Positions 51,133 through 59,812 of a stretch of 64,000 nucleotides of DNA are shown here, piece after piece (the first letter of the stretch is position 1; each line of letters opens with the position of its first letter). Below the pieces are notes generated by a model, which searched no databases, had not been told where the DNA came from, and saw only the letters and a program-made list of their open reading frames with translations. Origin of the DNA: Kribbella voronezhensis (GTDB lineage: Bacteria; Actinomycetota; Actinomycetes; Propionibacteriales; Kribbellaceae); contig NZ_SOCE01000001.1 in NCBI RefSeq assembly GCF_004365175.1, positions 4,781,403 through 4,845,402 of the forward strand, given 5' to 3'. The position numbers were made by a program, and so were the translations under genes.

Positions 51133-52725
51133 ATGAGCGAGCAGACCTCGATCCCTGCCGACCCCGAGCTCGACCCCACCGCGTCGTACGCCACCGACCA
51201 GTCGGTGATCCGCCGGCTCGGGGGTCTGCTGCGCGCCACGGCAGGAACGCGCACGTCGTACGCACCCGCCACCGGGCAACCGGTTGCCGAGCTGCCGCTG
51301 TCCAGTCCCGACGACGTCCTCGCCGCCGTTCGGACGGCTCGCAGGACCCAGCGGACCTGGAAGAACACGTCCCTGGACGACCGCGCCGCGATCCTGCTGC
51401 GCTATCACGACCTCGTCCTCGACCACCGGCACGAGCTGGTCGACCTGGTCATCCTGGAGTCCGGAAAGGCCCGCAAGCAGGCCTTCGAGGAGGTCGCGCA
51501 CGTCGCGCTGACCGCCCGGTACTACGGACGCAAAGCCGCCGAACTCCTTGCACCACAGCGCAAACTGGGCATGTTCCCCGTGCTCACCCGCGCCGAGCAG
51601 CGGTTCGTGCCGAAGGGTGTCGTCGGCATCATCTCGCCCTGGAACTACCCACTCAGCATGGCGATGGCGGACGGCATCCCCGCGGTCCTCGCGGGCAACA
51701 CCGTGGTCCACAAGCCCGACAGCCAGACCCCGTTGACCGCACTCCGGGCGATCGAGTTGCTGTACGAAGCCGGGCTGCCCCGCGACGCCTGGCAGGCCGT
51801 GAACGGCGACGGCCCGACCGTCGGCGGCGCGATCATCCAGAACACGGACTACGTCTGCTTCACCGGCTCGACCAAGACCGGTCGCCTGGTGGCCAAGCAG
51901 GCCGGTGAACGCCTGATCGGCTGCAGCCTCGAACTCGGCGGCAAGAACCCGATGCTCGTACTACGTGATGCCGACGTGCACCGCGCTGCCGAGGGCGCGG
52001 TACGAGCCTGCTTCTCCAGCGCCGGCCAGCTCTGCGTCTCGATGGAACGCCTGTACGTCGCCGATCAGATCTACGACGCCTTCGTCACCGCCTTCCTGGA
52101 CCGGGTGAAGAAGATCCGTCTCTCGGCCGGTACCGGCTGGGACGTCGACATGGGGTCGCTGATCTCCAAGGCCCAGTTGGAGACGGTCAGCCGGCACGTC
52201 GAGGACGCGAGGTCGCGCGGGGCCGTAGTACTGGCTGGTGGGAAGGCTCGGCCGGATCTCGGGCCGCTGTTCTACGAGCCGACCGTGTTGTCCGGCGTGA
52301 CGCCGGAGATGGAGTGCTTCGACCACGAGACGTTCGGGCCGGTGGTGTCGATCTACCGGTTCTCCGACGAGTCCGAGGCGATCGAGCGGGCCAACGAGGG
52401 CGAGTACGGGCTGAACGCGAGCGTCTGGACCAAGGACGGCCGGCGCGGCCGGAAGGTCGCCGCGCAACTGGTCGCCGGCTCGGTCAACGTGAACGAGGGC
52501 TACGCCGCCACCTTCGGCTCGATCGACACCCCGATGGGCGGGATGCGCTCGTCCGGCCTCGGCCGCCGTCAGGGTGTCGAGGGCATCCGCCGGTACGTCG
52601 ACCCGCAGGCGATCGCGACCCAGCGGATGCTGCCGATCGCCGCCTCGCACGGCCTGAAGGACGAGGCGTACGCCGAACTGATGACCGGCGCGCTCCGGGT
52701 GCTGAAGAAGCTCGGCCGCGCATGA
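51133..52725 (+). CDS. gabD2: Succinate-semialdehyde dehydrogenase, GabD2-like
   Basis: 530 residues. Aldehyde dehydrogenase landmarks: GVVGIISPWNYPLSMAMADG, KPDSQTPLTA, FTGSTKTGR, catalytic Glu in LELGGKNPML and catalytic Cys in SAGQLCVSMER. It closely matches M. tuberculosis GabD2 by remembered sequence. It oxidises succinate semialdehyde or a related aldehyde with NAD(P). The stop overlaps the GMC oxidase ATG (ATGA), so both are on one transcript. Confidence 0.9.
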   Translation: MSEQTSIPADPELDPTASYATDQSVIRRLGGLLRATAGTRTSYAPATGQPVAELPLSSPDDVLAAVRTARRTQRTWKNTSLDDRAAILLRYHDLVLDHRHELVDLVILESGKARKQAFEEVAHVALTARYYGRKAAELLAPQRKLGMFPVLTRAEQRFVPKGVVGIISPWNYPLSMAMADGIPAVLAGNTVVHKPDSQTPLTALRAIELLYEAGLPRDAWQAVNGDGPTVGGAIIQNTDYVCFTGSTKTGRLVAKQAGERLIGCSLELGGKNPMLVLRDADVHRAAEGAVRACFSSAGQLCVSMERLYVADQIYDAFVTAFLDRVKKIRLSAGTGWDVDMGSLISKAQLETVSRHVEDARSRGAVVLAGGKARPDLGPLFYEPTVLSGVTPEMECFDHETFGPVVSIYRFSDESEAIERANEGEYGLNASVWTKDGRRGRKVAAQLVAGSVNVNEGYAATFGSIDTPMGGMRSSGLGRRQGVEGIRRYVDPQAIATQRMLPIAASHGLKDEAYAELMTGALRVLKKLGRA

Positions 52726-54422
52726 CCGATCACGACGTCGTCATCATCGGATCCGGTTTCGGCGGGTCGGTCAGCGCGCTTCGCCTGGTGGAGAAGGGAT
52801 ACGACGTCGCGGTCCTGGAAGCGGGGCCGCGGTTCGAGGACAACACCTTCGCGAAGAACTCCTGGGACACCAAGCGGTTCCTGTTCGCACCGTCACTCGG
52901 GATGTACGGGATCCAGCGGATCAGCGCGCTCCGGGACGTGATCATCCTGTCCGGCGCGGGAGTCGGCGGCGGCAGTCTCGTCTATGCGAACACCCTGTAC
53001 GAACCGCTGCCCGCGTTCTACGCCGACCGGCAATGGGCGCACATCACCGACTGGAAGTCCGAGCTGTCCCCGTATTACGACCAGGCGAAGCGGATGCTCG
53101 GCGTCACCACCTACCCGCATTTCACGCCGGCCGACAAGGTGATGAAGCAGGTCGCCGACGACATGGGCGTGGGGGACACCTTCCACCCGACCCCGGTCGG
53201 CGTCTTCTTCGGCGAGCCGGGCGTCGAGGTGGACGACCCGTACTTCGGTGGCGCCGGGCCCCGGCGTACGGGGTGTATCGACTGCGGCGAGTGCATGACC
53301 GGGTGCCGGCACAACGCGAAGAACACGCTGACGAAGAACTATCTGTACCTGGCCGAGAAGGCCGGCGCCAAGGTGTTCCCGATGACCACGGTGACGTCGA
53401 TGACTCCGCTGCCCGAGGGCGGCTATGCGATTGAGACGCGGCGTACGTCGAACCGCAAGCTGACGCGCAGATTCACTGCCCAGCAAGTGATTTTCGCCGC
53501 CTCCGCGCTCGGCACGGCCAAGCTCCTGCACCGGTTGAAGGACGAGGGCAAGCTGCCGAAGCTGTCCGGCCGGCTCGGCGTGCTGACCCGGACGAACTCA
53601 GAATCGTTGCTGGGGGCAATCGCTCGCGACCGGACCGTCGACTACAGCCGTGGCGTGGCGATCACCTCGTCGTTCCATCCGGACGACATCACCCACATCG
53701 AGCCGGTCCGGTACGGCAAGGGCAGCAACGTGATGTCGTTGCTGCAGACCGTGCTGACCGACGGCGACGGCGACCGGGCGCGCTGGCGGGTGTGGCTGAA
53801 GGAGATGGCCGTGCAGCGGAAGAACCTGCGCCGGCTGTACGACCTCAAGCACTGGTCCGAGCGGACCGTGATCGCGCTGGTGATGCAGACCGCGGACAAC
53901 TCGATCACGACGTTCGGCCGGCGGGACAGGTTCGGTCGCTGGCGGCTGTCGTCCAGGCAGGGGCACGGCGCGCCCAACCCGTCCTGGATCCCGGTCGCCA
54001 ACCAGGTGGTCCGGCGGATGGCCAAGCTGATGAACGGTACGCCGGGCGGCACGATCGGCGAGCCGTTCAACGTGCCGATGACCGCACACTTCATCGGCGG
54101 CTGCGCGATCGGCGACTCGGCCGAGACCGGCGTGGTGGATCCCTATCACCGGGTCTACGGGTACGACGGCCTGCACATCGTGGACGGCTCGACGATCTCG
54201 GCCAACCTCGGCGTGAACCCGTCCCTGACGATCACCGCACAGGCCGAGCGGGCCTTGTCGTTCTGGCCGAACAAGGGCGAGCAAGACGCCCGGCCCGCCC
54301 TCGGCACGGCGTACCAGCGGCTGACACCGGTGCGCCCCGCTCACCCTGTGGTGCCTGCCGACGCGCCTGGAGCGCTGCGGCTGCCGATCGTCGAGATCCG
54401 GTCGACGACGGACGCCGGATAG
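52722..54422 (+). CDS. GMC-family FAD oxidoreductase, ChoD-like
   Basis: 566 residues. FAD site VVIIGSGFGGSVSALRL, the ATG motif SGAGVGGGSLVYANTLYEP, the cysteine-rich segment RRTGCIDCGECMTGCRHNAK found in actinobacterial ChoD proteins, and the C-terminal GGCAIGDSAETGVVDPYHRV with DGSTISANLGVNPSLTI. Position after guaB3 and the dehydrogenase equals Rv3409c (choD). Whether it is a true cholesterol oxidase is doubtful for this subfamily; an unknown alcohol is more likely the substrate. Confidence 0.9.
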   Translation: MTDHDVVIIGSGFGGSVSALRLVEKGYDVAVLEAGPRFEDNTFAKNSWDTKRFLFAPSLGMYGIQRISALRDVIILSGAGVGGGSLVYANTLYEPLPAFYADRQWAHITDWKSELSPYYDQAKRMLGVTTYPHFTPADKVMKQVADDMGVGDTFHPTPVGVFFGEPGVEVDDPYFGGAGPRRTGCIDCGECMTGCRHNAKNTLTKNYLYLAEKAGAKVFPMTTVTSMTPLPEGGYAIETRRTSNRKLTRRFTAQQVIFAASALGTAKLLHRLKDEGKLPKLSGRLGVLTRTNSESLLGAIARDRTVDYSRGVAITSSFHPDDITHIEPVRYGKGSNVMSLLQTVLTDGDGDRARWRVWLKEMAVQRKNLRRLYDLKHWSERTVIALVMQTADNSITTFGRRDRFGRWRLSSRQGHGAPNPSWIPVANQVVRRMAKLMNGTPGGTIGEPFNVPMTAHFIGGCAIGDSAETGVVDPYHRVYGYDGLHIVDGSTISANLGVNPSLTITAQAERALSFWPNKGEQDARPALGTAYQRLTPVRPAHPVVPADAPGALRLPIVEIRSTTDAG

Positions 54423-54439
54423 CCCTCACACCTCGCGCG

Positions 54440-54460
54440 CTGCCGACGTTCTATCGGCAG
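54440..54460. terminator. Hairpin between the oxidase and hydrolase genes
   Basis: CTGCCGA - 7 nt - TCGGCAG, a perfect 7-bp stem 17 nt after the oxidase stop, without uridine run. Confidence 0.4.
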
Positions 54461-54461
54461 T

Positions 54462-54499
54462 GGGGCACCCGCTCCGCGCCAGACGCAGAGAGGTGCCCC
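54462..54499 (+). promoter_or_regulatory. Hairpin overlapping the ribosome site of the 54501 gene
   Basis: GGGGCACC (54462-54469) can pair perfectly with GGTGCCCC (54492-54499), which ends 1 nt before the ATG and covers the end of the ribosome site AGAGAGG. It could limit translation until opened. Confidence 0.45.
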
Positions 54500-54500
54500 G

Positions 54501-55421
54501 ATGTCGAACGAGGTCAATCACCCCGCCGGACGGCTCATCGAGGCGACGGCCGGTCGCCGGCTGTGGGTCGAGCGGGACGGCGCAGGCGAACCTGTGCTGC
54601 TGCTTTCCGGACTCGGCCCGGCAGGCTCCCACGTGATCTTCCATCCGCACCTGGACTCCCTGGCCGAGGACCACGAGGTGATCTACCTCGACCTGTACGC
54701 ACGCGGGCGCTCGGAAGCGCCGGCTGACCTGCGCGAAATCACCTTCGCCACCGATGTCGCCGACGTCGCAGCCGTCATCGAACGACTCGGCGTCGGCCCC
54801 GTCCACCTGTACGGCTTCTCGTACGGCGGGTTGCTCGGCCAGGCGGTGGCGCTCGAGCACCCCGAGCTGGTCCGGTCGCTCGTGCTCGCCAACACCCTGC
54901 ACAGCCCGGAGATGTGGCAGCTCAACCACGCCAACATCAACCGTGAACTGGCCGCTCAGTTCCCGGAGGTGTGGGAGCGGATTCTGGCGTTGCGCGCTGC
55001 CGGAGTCCGGTCGACCGATCCCGAGCTGCAGCGGGAGTTCGCCGCGGCCGTCAAGCTGGTGCGGTTCTACAACCCGGACAACGCGGCGCTGCTGGCGACC
55101 GAACCGGGTGCTCGCAACGTCGAGCTGTATCCGCTGTTCTGCGGTGACGACGTGGACTTCGTCATCGGCGGTGAGGTGGCGCGGATCCCGGACTTCCGGC
55201 CGCGGCTGCGAGGGCTGACCGTTCCTCTGATGCTGCTCGCGGGGCGCTACGACCGGGCGCTGTATCCGGAGCTGCAGCGGGACTTCGTCCGGTTCGCCCC
55301 GGGTGCCCGGTTCGAGGTGCTGGAGCGGAGTGGTTCCTTCGGGCACGTCGAGGAGGCGACGGCGGTCAAGGATCTGCTTCGAGACTTCTGGGCGAGAGTG
55401 ACTTCCGGCTCCACGCTGTAA
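54501..55421 (+). CDS. Alpha/beta hydrolase
   Basis: 306 residues. LLLSGLGPAGSHVIFHPHLD, YLDLYARGRSE, nucleophile YGFSYGGLLGQAVALEHPE, LLAGRYDRALYP (acid), GSFGHVEEAT (histidine): proline iminopeptidase or hydrolase-like fold with a helical cap. AGAGAGG lies 7 nt before the ATG but is in a hairpin. It stands alone between the choD-like gene and the biotin region. Substrate unknown. Confidence 0.88.
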   Translation: MSNEVNHPAGRLIEATAGRRLWVERDGAGEPVLLLSGLGPAGSHVIFHPHLDSLAEDHEVIYLDLYARGRSEAPADLREITFATDVADVAAVIERLGVGPVHLYGFSYGGLLGQAVALEHPELVRSLVLANTLHSPEMWQLNHANINRELAAQFPEVWERILALRAAGVRSTDPELQREFAAAVKLVRFYNPDNAALLATEPGARNVELYPLFCGDDVDFVIGGEVARIPDFRPRLRGLTVPLMLLAGRYDRALYPELQRDFVRFAPGARFEVLERSGSFGHVEEATAVKDLLRDFWARVTSGSTL

Positions 55422-55503
55422 CGGAACCGTGACGTTGCGACAACAATACTCTGCGGCTGGTGGGAATGGCGGGGGCGGAATGGCATCAGGGAGAAAATGA
55501 AAA

Positions 55504-55530
55504 ACCCTCAACCTTGGTCAGGATGAGGGT
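55504..55530 (-). terminator. Intrinsic terminator for a minus-strand transcript
   Basis: ACCCTCA - 13 nt - TGAGGGT. Read on the minus strand the stem is followed by TTTTTCATTTT, a classical terminator; read on the plus strand it is followed by AAAAGG. No annotated gene on the minus strand uses it, which implies a small transcript from the bioB upstream region. Confidence 0.65.
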
Positions 55531-55552
55531 AAAAGGTGGAGAAAAGGGAGCA

Positions 55553-55596
55553 GGTCCCTCGGGAACGTTTCCGCCCAAATCGTTTCCCGAGGGACC
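55553..55596. repeat. Strong 15-bp hairpin in the bioB upstream gap
   Basis: GGTCCCTCGGGAACG (55553-55567) pairs with CGTTTCCCGAGGGACC (55581-55596) with one bulged base and a 13-nt loop. On the minus strand it lies between a 22-codon ORF and a terminator hairpin. Confidence 0.7.
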
Positions 55597-55599
55597 CAC

Positions 55600-55668
55600 T
55601 CAAGCCGGGGTGAGGCGCCCGGCGCTTTGGGATCGGGTCACCAACCACAGCTGGCGACCCGAGCTCAT
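55600..55668 (-). CDS. Possible 22-residue leader peptide ORF
   Basis: ATG at 55668 on the minus strand encodes MSSGRQLWLVTRSQSAGR followed by LTPA and a TGA. A box TAGAGT lies 7 nt before the ATG (55681-55676) and GAGG is in between, so it could be leaderless or SD-led. It is followed by two hairpins, the second a U-tailed terminator. Architecture like a transcription-attenuation leader, but there is no minus-strand gene behind it. Not recognised. Confidence 0.35.
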   Translation of the reverse strand: MSSGRQLWLVTRSQSAGRLTPA

Positions 55669-55765
55669 GTGCCTCACTCTACTACCGATTCGAGCCATTT
55701 TGACCGGCTCGCGGTGACCGTAATCACTCTGCGTGCTGATCGTAATGTGCGACATTTCAGTCGCT

Positions 55766-55843
55766 CCTCGTAACCGGAGGCTGTGTTCTTGCGATCACCG
55801 CCTCTGCACACATCAACGAGGCCACTCACAAGGGGTTACGAGG
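55766..55843. repeat. 10-bp perfect inverted repeat spanning 78 bp upstream of bioB
   Basis: CCTCGTAACC (55766-55775) and GGTTACGAGG (55834-55843). The right arm continues as GTTACGAGGTTCG, which weakly resembles the BioQ operator (TGAAC-N3-GTTAC) when read on the other strand. The gap 55422-55975 otherwise holds the minus-strand small ORF and hairpins listed separately. Confidence 0.4.
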
Positions 55844-55975
55844 TTCGCAAAAACTTTTTCGGGAGATCTTCGCTGAGGCACTTCGGTGACGGGTGTTCCA
55901 AGGTGACGCCCCTCGCAGTGCGGATCGGTCCCACTGGCTTACTGTGGGCCGACCGTTCGATGAGGCAGGAGAACC

Positions 55976-56971
55976 ATGACCGACATCCTCGAGGTGGCTC
56001 GTGAGCAGGTACTGGGAAGAGGCGTCGGCCTGTCCCAGGAGCAGCTGGTCGAGGTTCTGCGATCGCCGGACGAGCAGCTGGACGACCTGCTCGCGCTGGC
56101 GCACGAAGTACGGGTGAAGTGGTGTGGTGAAGAGGTCGAGGTCGAGGGGATCATCTCGCTGAAGACCGGCGGCTGCCCCGAGGACTGCCACTTCTGCTCG
56201 CAGTCCGGGCAGTTCACCTCGCCGGTCCGCTCGGTCTGGCTGAACATCCCCGAGCTGGTCGAGGCCGCCAAGGAGACCGCGAAGACCGGCGCGACCGAGT
56301 TCTGTATCGTCGCCGCCGTCCGCGGACCCGACGAGCGGCTGATGGCGCAGGTGAAGGCCGGCATCGAGGCGATCAACGCCGAGGTCGACATCAACATCGC
56401 CTGCTCGCTCGGCATGCTCACCCAGGCTCAGGTCGACGAGCTCAAGGCGATGGGCGTGCACCGGTACAACCACAACCTCGAGTCCGCCCGCTCGTACTTC
56501 GGCGACGTGGTCACCACGCACTCCTTCGAGGAGCGCTGGGAGACCTGCCTGATGGTCCGCGACTCCGGCATGGAACTGTGCTGCGGCGGTCTGGTCGGGA
56601 TGGGCGAGTCGCTGGAGCAGCGCGCCGAGCTCGCCGCCCAGCTGGCCGAACTCGAGCCGCACGAGGTACCGCTGAACTTCCTCAATCCGCGCCCGGGCAC
56701 CCCGTTCGGCGACATGGAGATCATGGCCGGCAAGGACGCGCTGCGCACGATCGCCGCGTTCCGGCTCGCGATGCCGAAGACCGTACTGCGGTACGCCGGT
56801 GGCCGTGAGCTGACCCTGGGCGACCTCGGTACCCGCGAAGGCCTGCTCGGTGGCATCAACGCGGTCATCGTCGGCAACTACCTGACCACCCTGGGCCGCC
56901 CGGCCACCGCCGACCTCGACCTGCTGGCCGACCTCAAGATGCCGGTCAAAGAGCTTCAAAAGACACTGTGA
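55976..56971 (+). CDS. bioB: Biotin synthase
   Basis: 331 residues. Radical-SAM motif CPEDCHFCSQSGQF (CxxxCxxC), TEFCIVAAVRGP, YNHNLESARSYF, LNFLNPRPGTPF. It inserts sulfur into dethiobiotin using a 4Fe-4S and an auxiliary FeS cluster. GCAGGAG lies 6 nt before the ATG. First gene of a five-gene operon; stop overlaps bsaP by 4 bp. The 554-bp upstream gap carries several inverted repeats. Confidence 0.97.
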   Translation: MTDILEVAREQVLGRGVGLSQEQLVEVLRSPDEQLDDLLALAHEVRVKWCGEEVEVEGIISLKTGGCPEDCHFCSQSGQFTSPVRSVWLNIPELVEAAKETAKTGATEFCIVAAVRGPDERLMAQVKAGIEAINAEVDINIACSLGMLTQAQVDELKAMGVHRYNHNLESARSYFGDVVTTHSFEERWETCLMVRDSGMELCCGGLVGMGESLEQRAELAAQLAELEPHEVPLNFLNPRPGTPFGDMEIMAGKDALRTIAAFRLAMPKTVLRYAGGRELTLGDLGTREGLLGGINAVIVGNYLTTLGRPATADLDLLADLKMPVKELQKTL

Positions 56972-57165
56972 CCGTGACCACCGTCCTGTACTGCGGCCAC
57001 TGTGGCCGCGAGACCACCGACGGCGCGCACGAGGCGTGCCGTCAGGCCCTCACGCTCGAACCACCCCGGTACTGCGACCAGTGCCGGCGCCGCATGATCG
57101 TCCAGGTCCATCCCATGGGCTGGACCGCCCGCTGCTCGGCCCACGGCGAGGTCACTTCGCCATGA
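56968..57165 (+). CDS. bsaP: Biotin synthase auxiliary protein BsaP-like
   Basis: 65 residues with six cysteines arranged as CGHC, C, CDQC and C (LYCGHCGRETTDGAHEAC, PRYCDQCRRRMIV, WTARCSAHG). Small Cys-rich proteins directly behind bioB in actinobacteria (Rv1590 in M. tuberculosis) have been described as FeS auxiliary proteins for BioB. GTG start overlapping the bioB stop (GTGA) and stop overlapping bioA (ATGA). Assignment by size, cysteines and position. Confidence 0.85.
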   Translation: MTVTTVLYCGHCGRETTDGAHEACRQALTLEPPRYCDQCRRRMIVQVHPMGWTARCSAHGEVTSP

Positions 57166-58556
57166 CCGAGCTGTCCACCTCCGGATCGCCGAGGCCCGAC
57201 GCCCCGGCTGCGACGTCCGCCGCGCTACCGACGTCCGCCGCGCTACCGGTGTCCGCCGCCGGACTGCTGGCTGCCGATGCCGAGTCGCTGTGGCATCCGT
57301 ACTCGTCGTTGAGCGAGCCGTCGCCGATGCGGCTGGTGCGCGGGGCGTCCGGCGTACGGCTGTCGTTGGACGACGGCGACGGCGGCACGGTGAAGGCGAT
57401 CGACGCGATGGCCTCCTGGTGGTGCATGATCCACGGCTACCGCAACCCGGTGCTGGATGCCGCGCTGAAGGAACAGGTCGACGACTTCAGCCATGTCATG
57501 TTCGGCGGCCTCACCCACGAACCGGCGATCCGGCTGGCGTCGCGGCTGATCGAGATCACCCCTTCGTCGCTGCAGCACGTCTTCTTCTGCGACTCGGGAT
57601 CGGTGTCCGTCGAGGTCGCGATCAAGCTGGCGCTTCAATATCAGGTGGCGCGGGGACGGCACGGGCGGACGAGGATGCTCACCGTCCGCGGCGGGTACCA
57701 CGGCGACACCTTCGCGCCGATGAGCGTCTGCGACCCGGTGAACGGGATGCACTCGCTGTTCACCGGTGCGCTGAAGGAGCAGGTCTTCGGTCCGCAACCG
57801 CCGAGCGGGTTCGACCGGCCGGACGACGATCCCGAGTTCCTCGCGTGGGCCGCGGCGATGCGGCAGGTCGCCGCGCAGTACAAGGATCAAGTGGCGGCGA
57901 TCATCGTCGAGCCGATCCTGCAAGGCGCCGGCGGGATGTATCCCTACAGCCCGGCCTGCCTACGGCTGCTGCGCGAACTCGCCGACGAGCACGGCTTTCT
58001 GCTCATCCTGGACGAGATCGCCACCGGCTTCGGCCGCACCGGCACGCTCTTCGCCTCGTCCCACGCAGATATCGAGCCGGACATCCTCTGCATCGGCAAG
58101 GCCCTCACCGGCGGCTACCTGTCGATGGCCGCCACGCTCTGTACGACGGACGTCGCGCGGGTCGTCTCCGACGGACCGGGCGGCGCGTTGATGCACGGCC
58201 CGACCTTCATGGCGAATCCCTTGGCCTGCGCCGTCGCCCTCGCGAGCATCGACCTGCTGCTCGCCTCCGACTGGTCTGCTCGGATCGCTCAGATTTCAGC
58301 AGGACTGTCCGCTGGGCTGACGCCCGCGGCCTCGCTCCCCGGGGTCAAGGACGTGCGAGTCCTGGGTGCGGTCGGGGTCGTCCAACTGGCAGGCCCCGTC
58401 GACATGAAGGGCATGACGGACGCCGTACTGCGACGTGGCGTCTGGGTCCGCCCGTTCCGCGACCTGGTCTACACGATGCCGCCGTACATCTGCACCGACG
58501 AGGAGATCGCGTTGATCTGCTCGGCGATCGTCGAAGCGATTGCCGAGGGCAACTGA
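57162..58556 (+). CDS. bioA: Adenosylmethionine-8-amino-7-oxononanoate aminotransferase
   Basis: 464 residues. SLWHPYSSL, MASWWCMIHGYRNPVLD, FFCDSGSVSVEVAIK, RGGYHGDTFAPMSV, ILDEIATGFGRTGTLF and the PLP lysine in CIGKALTGGYLSMAAT. It makes diaminopelargonate using SAM as amino donor. The N-terminus is extended by about 35 residues of low complexity, with the 18-bp repeat TSAALP twice and a third variant. ATG overlaps bsaP; the stop shares a base with bioF. Confidence 0.96.
   Translation: MTELSTSGSPRPDAPAATSAALPTSAALPVSAAGLLAADAESLWHPYSSLSEPSPMRLVRGASGVRLSLDDGDGGTVKAIDAMASWWCMIHGYRNPVLDAALKEQVDDFSHVMFGGLTHEPAIRLASRLIEITPSSLQHVFFCDSGSVSVEVAIKLALQYQVARGRHGRTRMLTVRGGYHGDTFAPMSVCDPVNGMHSLFTGALKEQVFGPQPPSGFDRPDDDPEFLAWAAAMRQVAAQYKDQVAAIIVEPILQGAGGMYPYSPACLRLLRELADEHGFLLILDEIATGFGRTGTLFASSHADIEPDILCIGKALTGGYLSMAATLCTTDVARVVSDGPGGALMHGPTFMANPLACAVALASIDLLLASDWSARIAQISAGLSAGLTPAASLPGVKDVRVLGAVGVVQLAGPVDMKGMTDAVLRRGVWVRPFRDLVYTMPPYICTDEEIALICSAIVEAIAEGN
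57213..57266 (+). repeat. 18-bp in-frame repeats at the bioA 5' end
   Basis: ACGTCCGCCGCGCTACCG at 57213-57230 and identical at 57231-57248, with a diverged third copy to 57266; encodes TSAALP, TSAALP, VSAAGL. Confidence 0.8.
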
Positions 58557-59812
58557 TGACAGGTGACGGCGTTGCTGAGCCGTCGAAGAGCGGCGCCGCC
58601 GGGCCCGCGGACAGTGACGTTGCTGGGCCCTCGGAGAGCGGCGTTGCCGGGCCCGCGGACAGTGGCGTTGCCGGCTCGTCGGACGGCGGCCTCCTGGTGG
58701 AGTGGCTGGCGCCGAAGGCGGCTGCGCTGGAGTCCCGTGGGTTGACCCGGCGACTGCGGGCACGCGCGGCCGACGAAGTACTGATCGACCTTGCCAGCAA
58801 CGATTATCTCGGCCTGGCTCGCGATCCGCGGGTCATCGAGGCAGCGGTTGCCGCAGTACGGGAGTGGGGCGCGAGCGCCACCGCCTCGCGGCTGGTGACC
58901 GGTACGACGGCGCTGCATGCCGAGCTGGAGTCATCGCTTGCTGCCTATGCAGGCCAGTCGAGTGGGCTCGTCTTCTCCTCGGGCTACCTCGCCAACCTGG
59001 GCGTCATCACAGCCCTCGGAGGCCCCGGAACCCTCCTGGTCTCCGACGAACACGTCCACGCCTCGATCGTCGACGCCTGCCGCTTGTCCCGCTCGCGAGT
59101 CGAGATCGTCCCCCACAACGACGTCGAAGCAGTCGGCAAAGCCCTTGCCGAACGCAACGAGCCTCATGCCGTCGTCCTGATCGAATCCGTCTACAGCGTC
59201 CTAGGCGATGCCGCACCCCTGGAAGCCCTGTCCGCCGTAGCCCTTGAACACGGCGCAGTCCTCCTGGTCGACGAAGCCCACGGACTAGGTGTCACCGGCA
59301 ACGGTCATGGCTCGGTCCACGCCGCCGGCCTAGCGGGCCTGGACCACGTCATCGTCACCATGACCCTCTCCAAATCCCTAGCCAGCCAAGGCGGCGCGGT
59401 CCTGGGCCCAGCGGTCCTGCGCGAACACCTCATCAACCGCGCCCGCCCTTTCATCTTCGACACCGGCCTCAACCCCGCCGCCTGCGCCGCCGCCCTGGCC
59501 GCCCTCCGCGTCCTCATCGACGAGCCGACCCGCCCCGACACCATCCACACCACCGCAGCCCGCCTAGCCGCAGCCTGCAACGTCACCCCCTCCGCCGGCG
59601 CCGTCGTCTCAGTCCCGATGCCCGGCCCCCGAGAAGCCGTCCACGCCGCCTCCCTATGCCTCGAAAACGGCGTACGAGTAGGCAGTTTCCGCCCCCCAAG
59701 CGTCCCCGACGGCATCTCCCGCCTCCGCCTAACCGCCCACGCAGGCCTGTCGACCGACGACCTCGACCGAGCCTGCGCCGTCATCACCACCGCCATCAAG
59801 GAAGCCTCATGA
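58556..59812 (+). CDS. bioF: 8-amino-7-oxononanoate synthase
   Basis: 418 residues. NDYLGLARDPRVIEAA, SGYLANLGVITAL, DEAHGLGVTGNGHGSV and the PLP lysine in TMTLSKSLASQGGAVLG. It condenses pimeloyl thioester with L-alanine. Residues 5-44 are five 8-residue repeats (for example GVAGPADS) absent from the family, encoded by 24-bp units, so the true enzyme begins near residue 45. The second half of the gene is strikingly C-rich with unusual CTA and GTA codons. Overlaps bioA by 1 bp and bioD by 4 bp. Confidence 0.96.
   Translation: MTGDGVAEPSKSGAAGPADSDVAGPSESGVAGPADSGVAGSSDGGLLVEWLAPKAAALESRGLTRRLRARAADEVLIDLASNDYLGLARDPRVIEAAVAAVREWGASATASRLVTGTTALHAELESSLAAYAGQSSGLVFSSGYLANLGVITALGGPGTLLVSDEHVHASIVDACRLSRSRVEIVPHNDVEAVGKALAERNEPHAVVLIESVYSVLGDAAPLEALSAVALEHGAVLLVDEAHGLGVTGNGHGSVHAAGLAGLDHVIVTMTLSKSLASQGGAVLGPAVLREHLINRARPFIFDTGLNPAACAAALAALRVLIDEPTRPDTIHTTAARLAAACNVTPSAGAVVSVPMPGPREAVHAASLCLENGVRVGSFRPPSVPDGISRLRLTAHAGLSTDDLDRACAVITTAIKEAS
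58568..58687 (+). repeat. Five 24-bp in-frame repeats at the bioF 5' end
   Basis: Units at 58568, 58592, 58616, 58640 and 58664; encode GVAEPSKS, GAAGPADS, DVAGPSES, GVAGPADS, GVAGSSDG. Units 2 and 4 share almost the same DNA. Confidence 0.85.

Noticed and set aside
55460..55717. 85-codon plus-strand ORF in the bioB upstream gap
   Set aside because: It crosses two hairpins, has no ribosome site and no sensible composition; the minus-strand small ORF fits the signals better.
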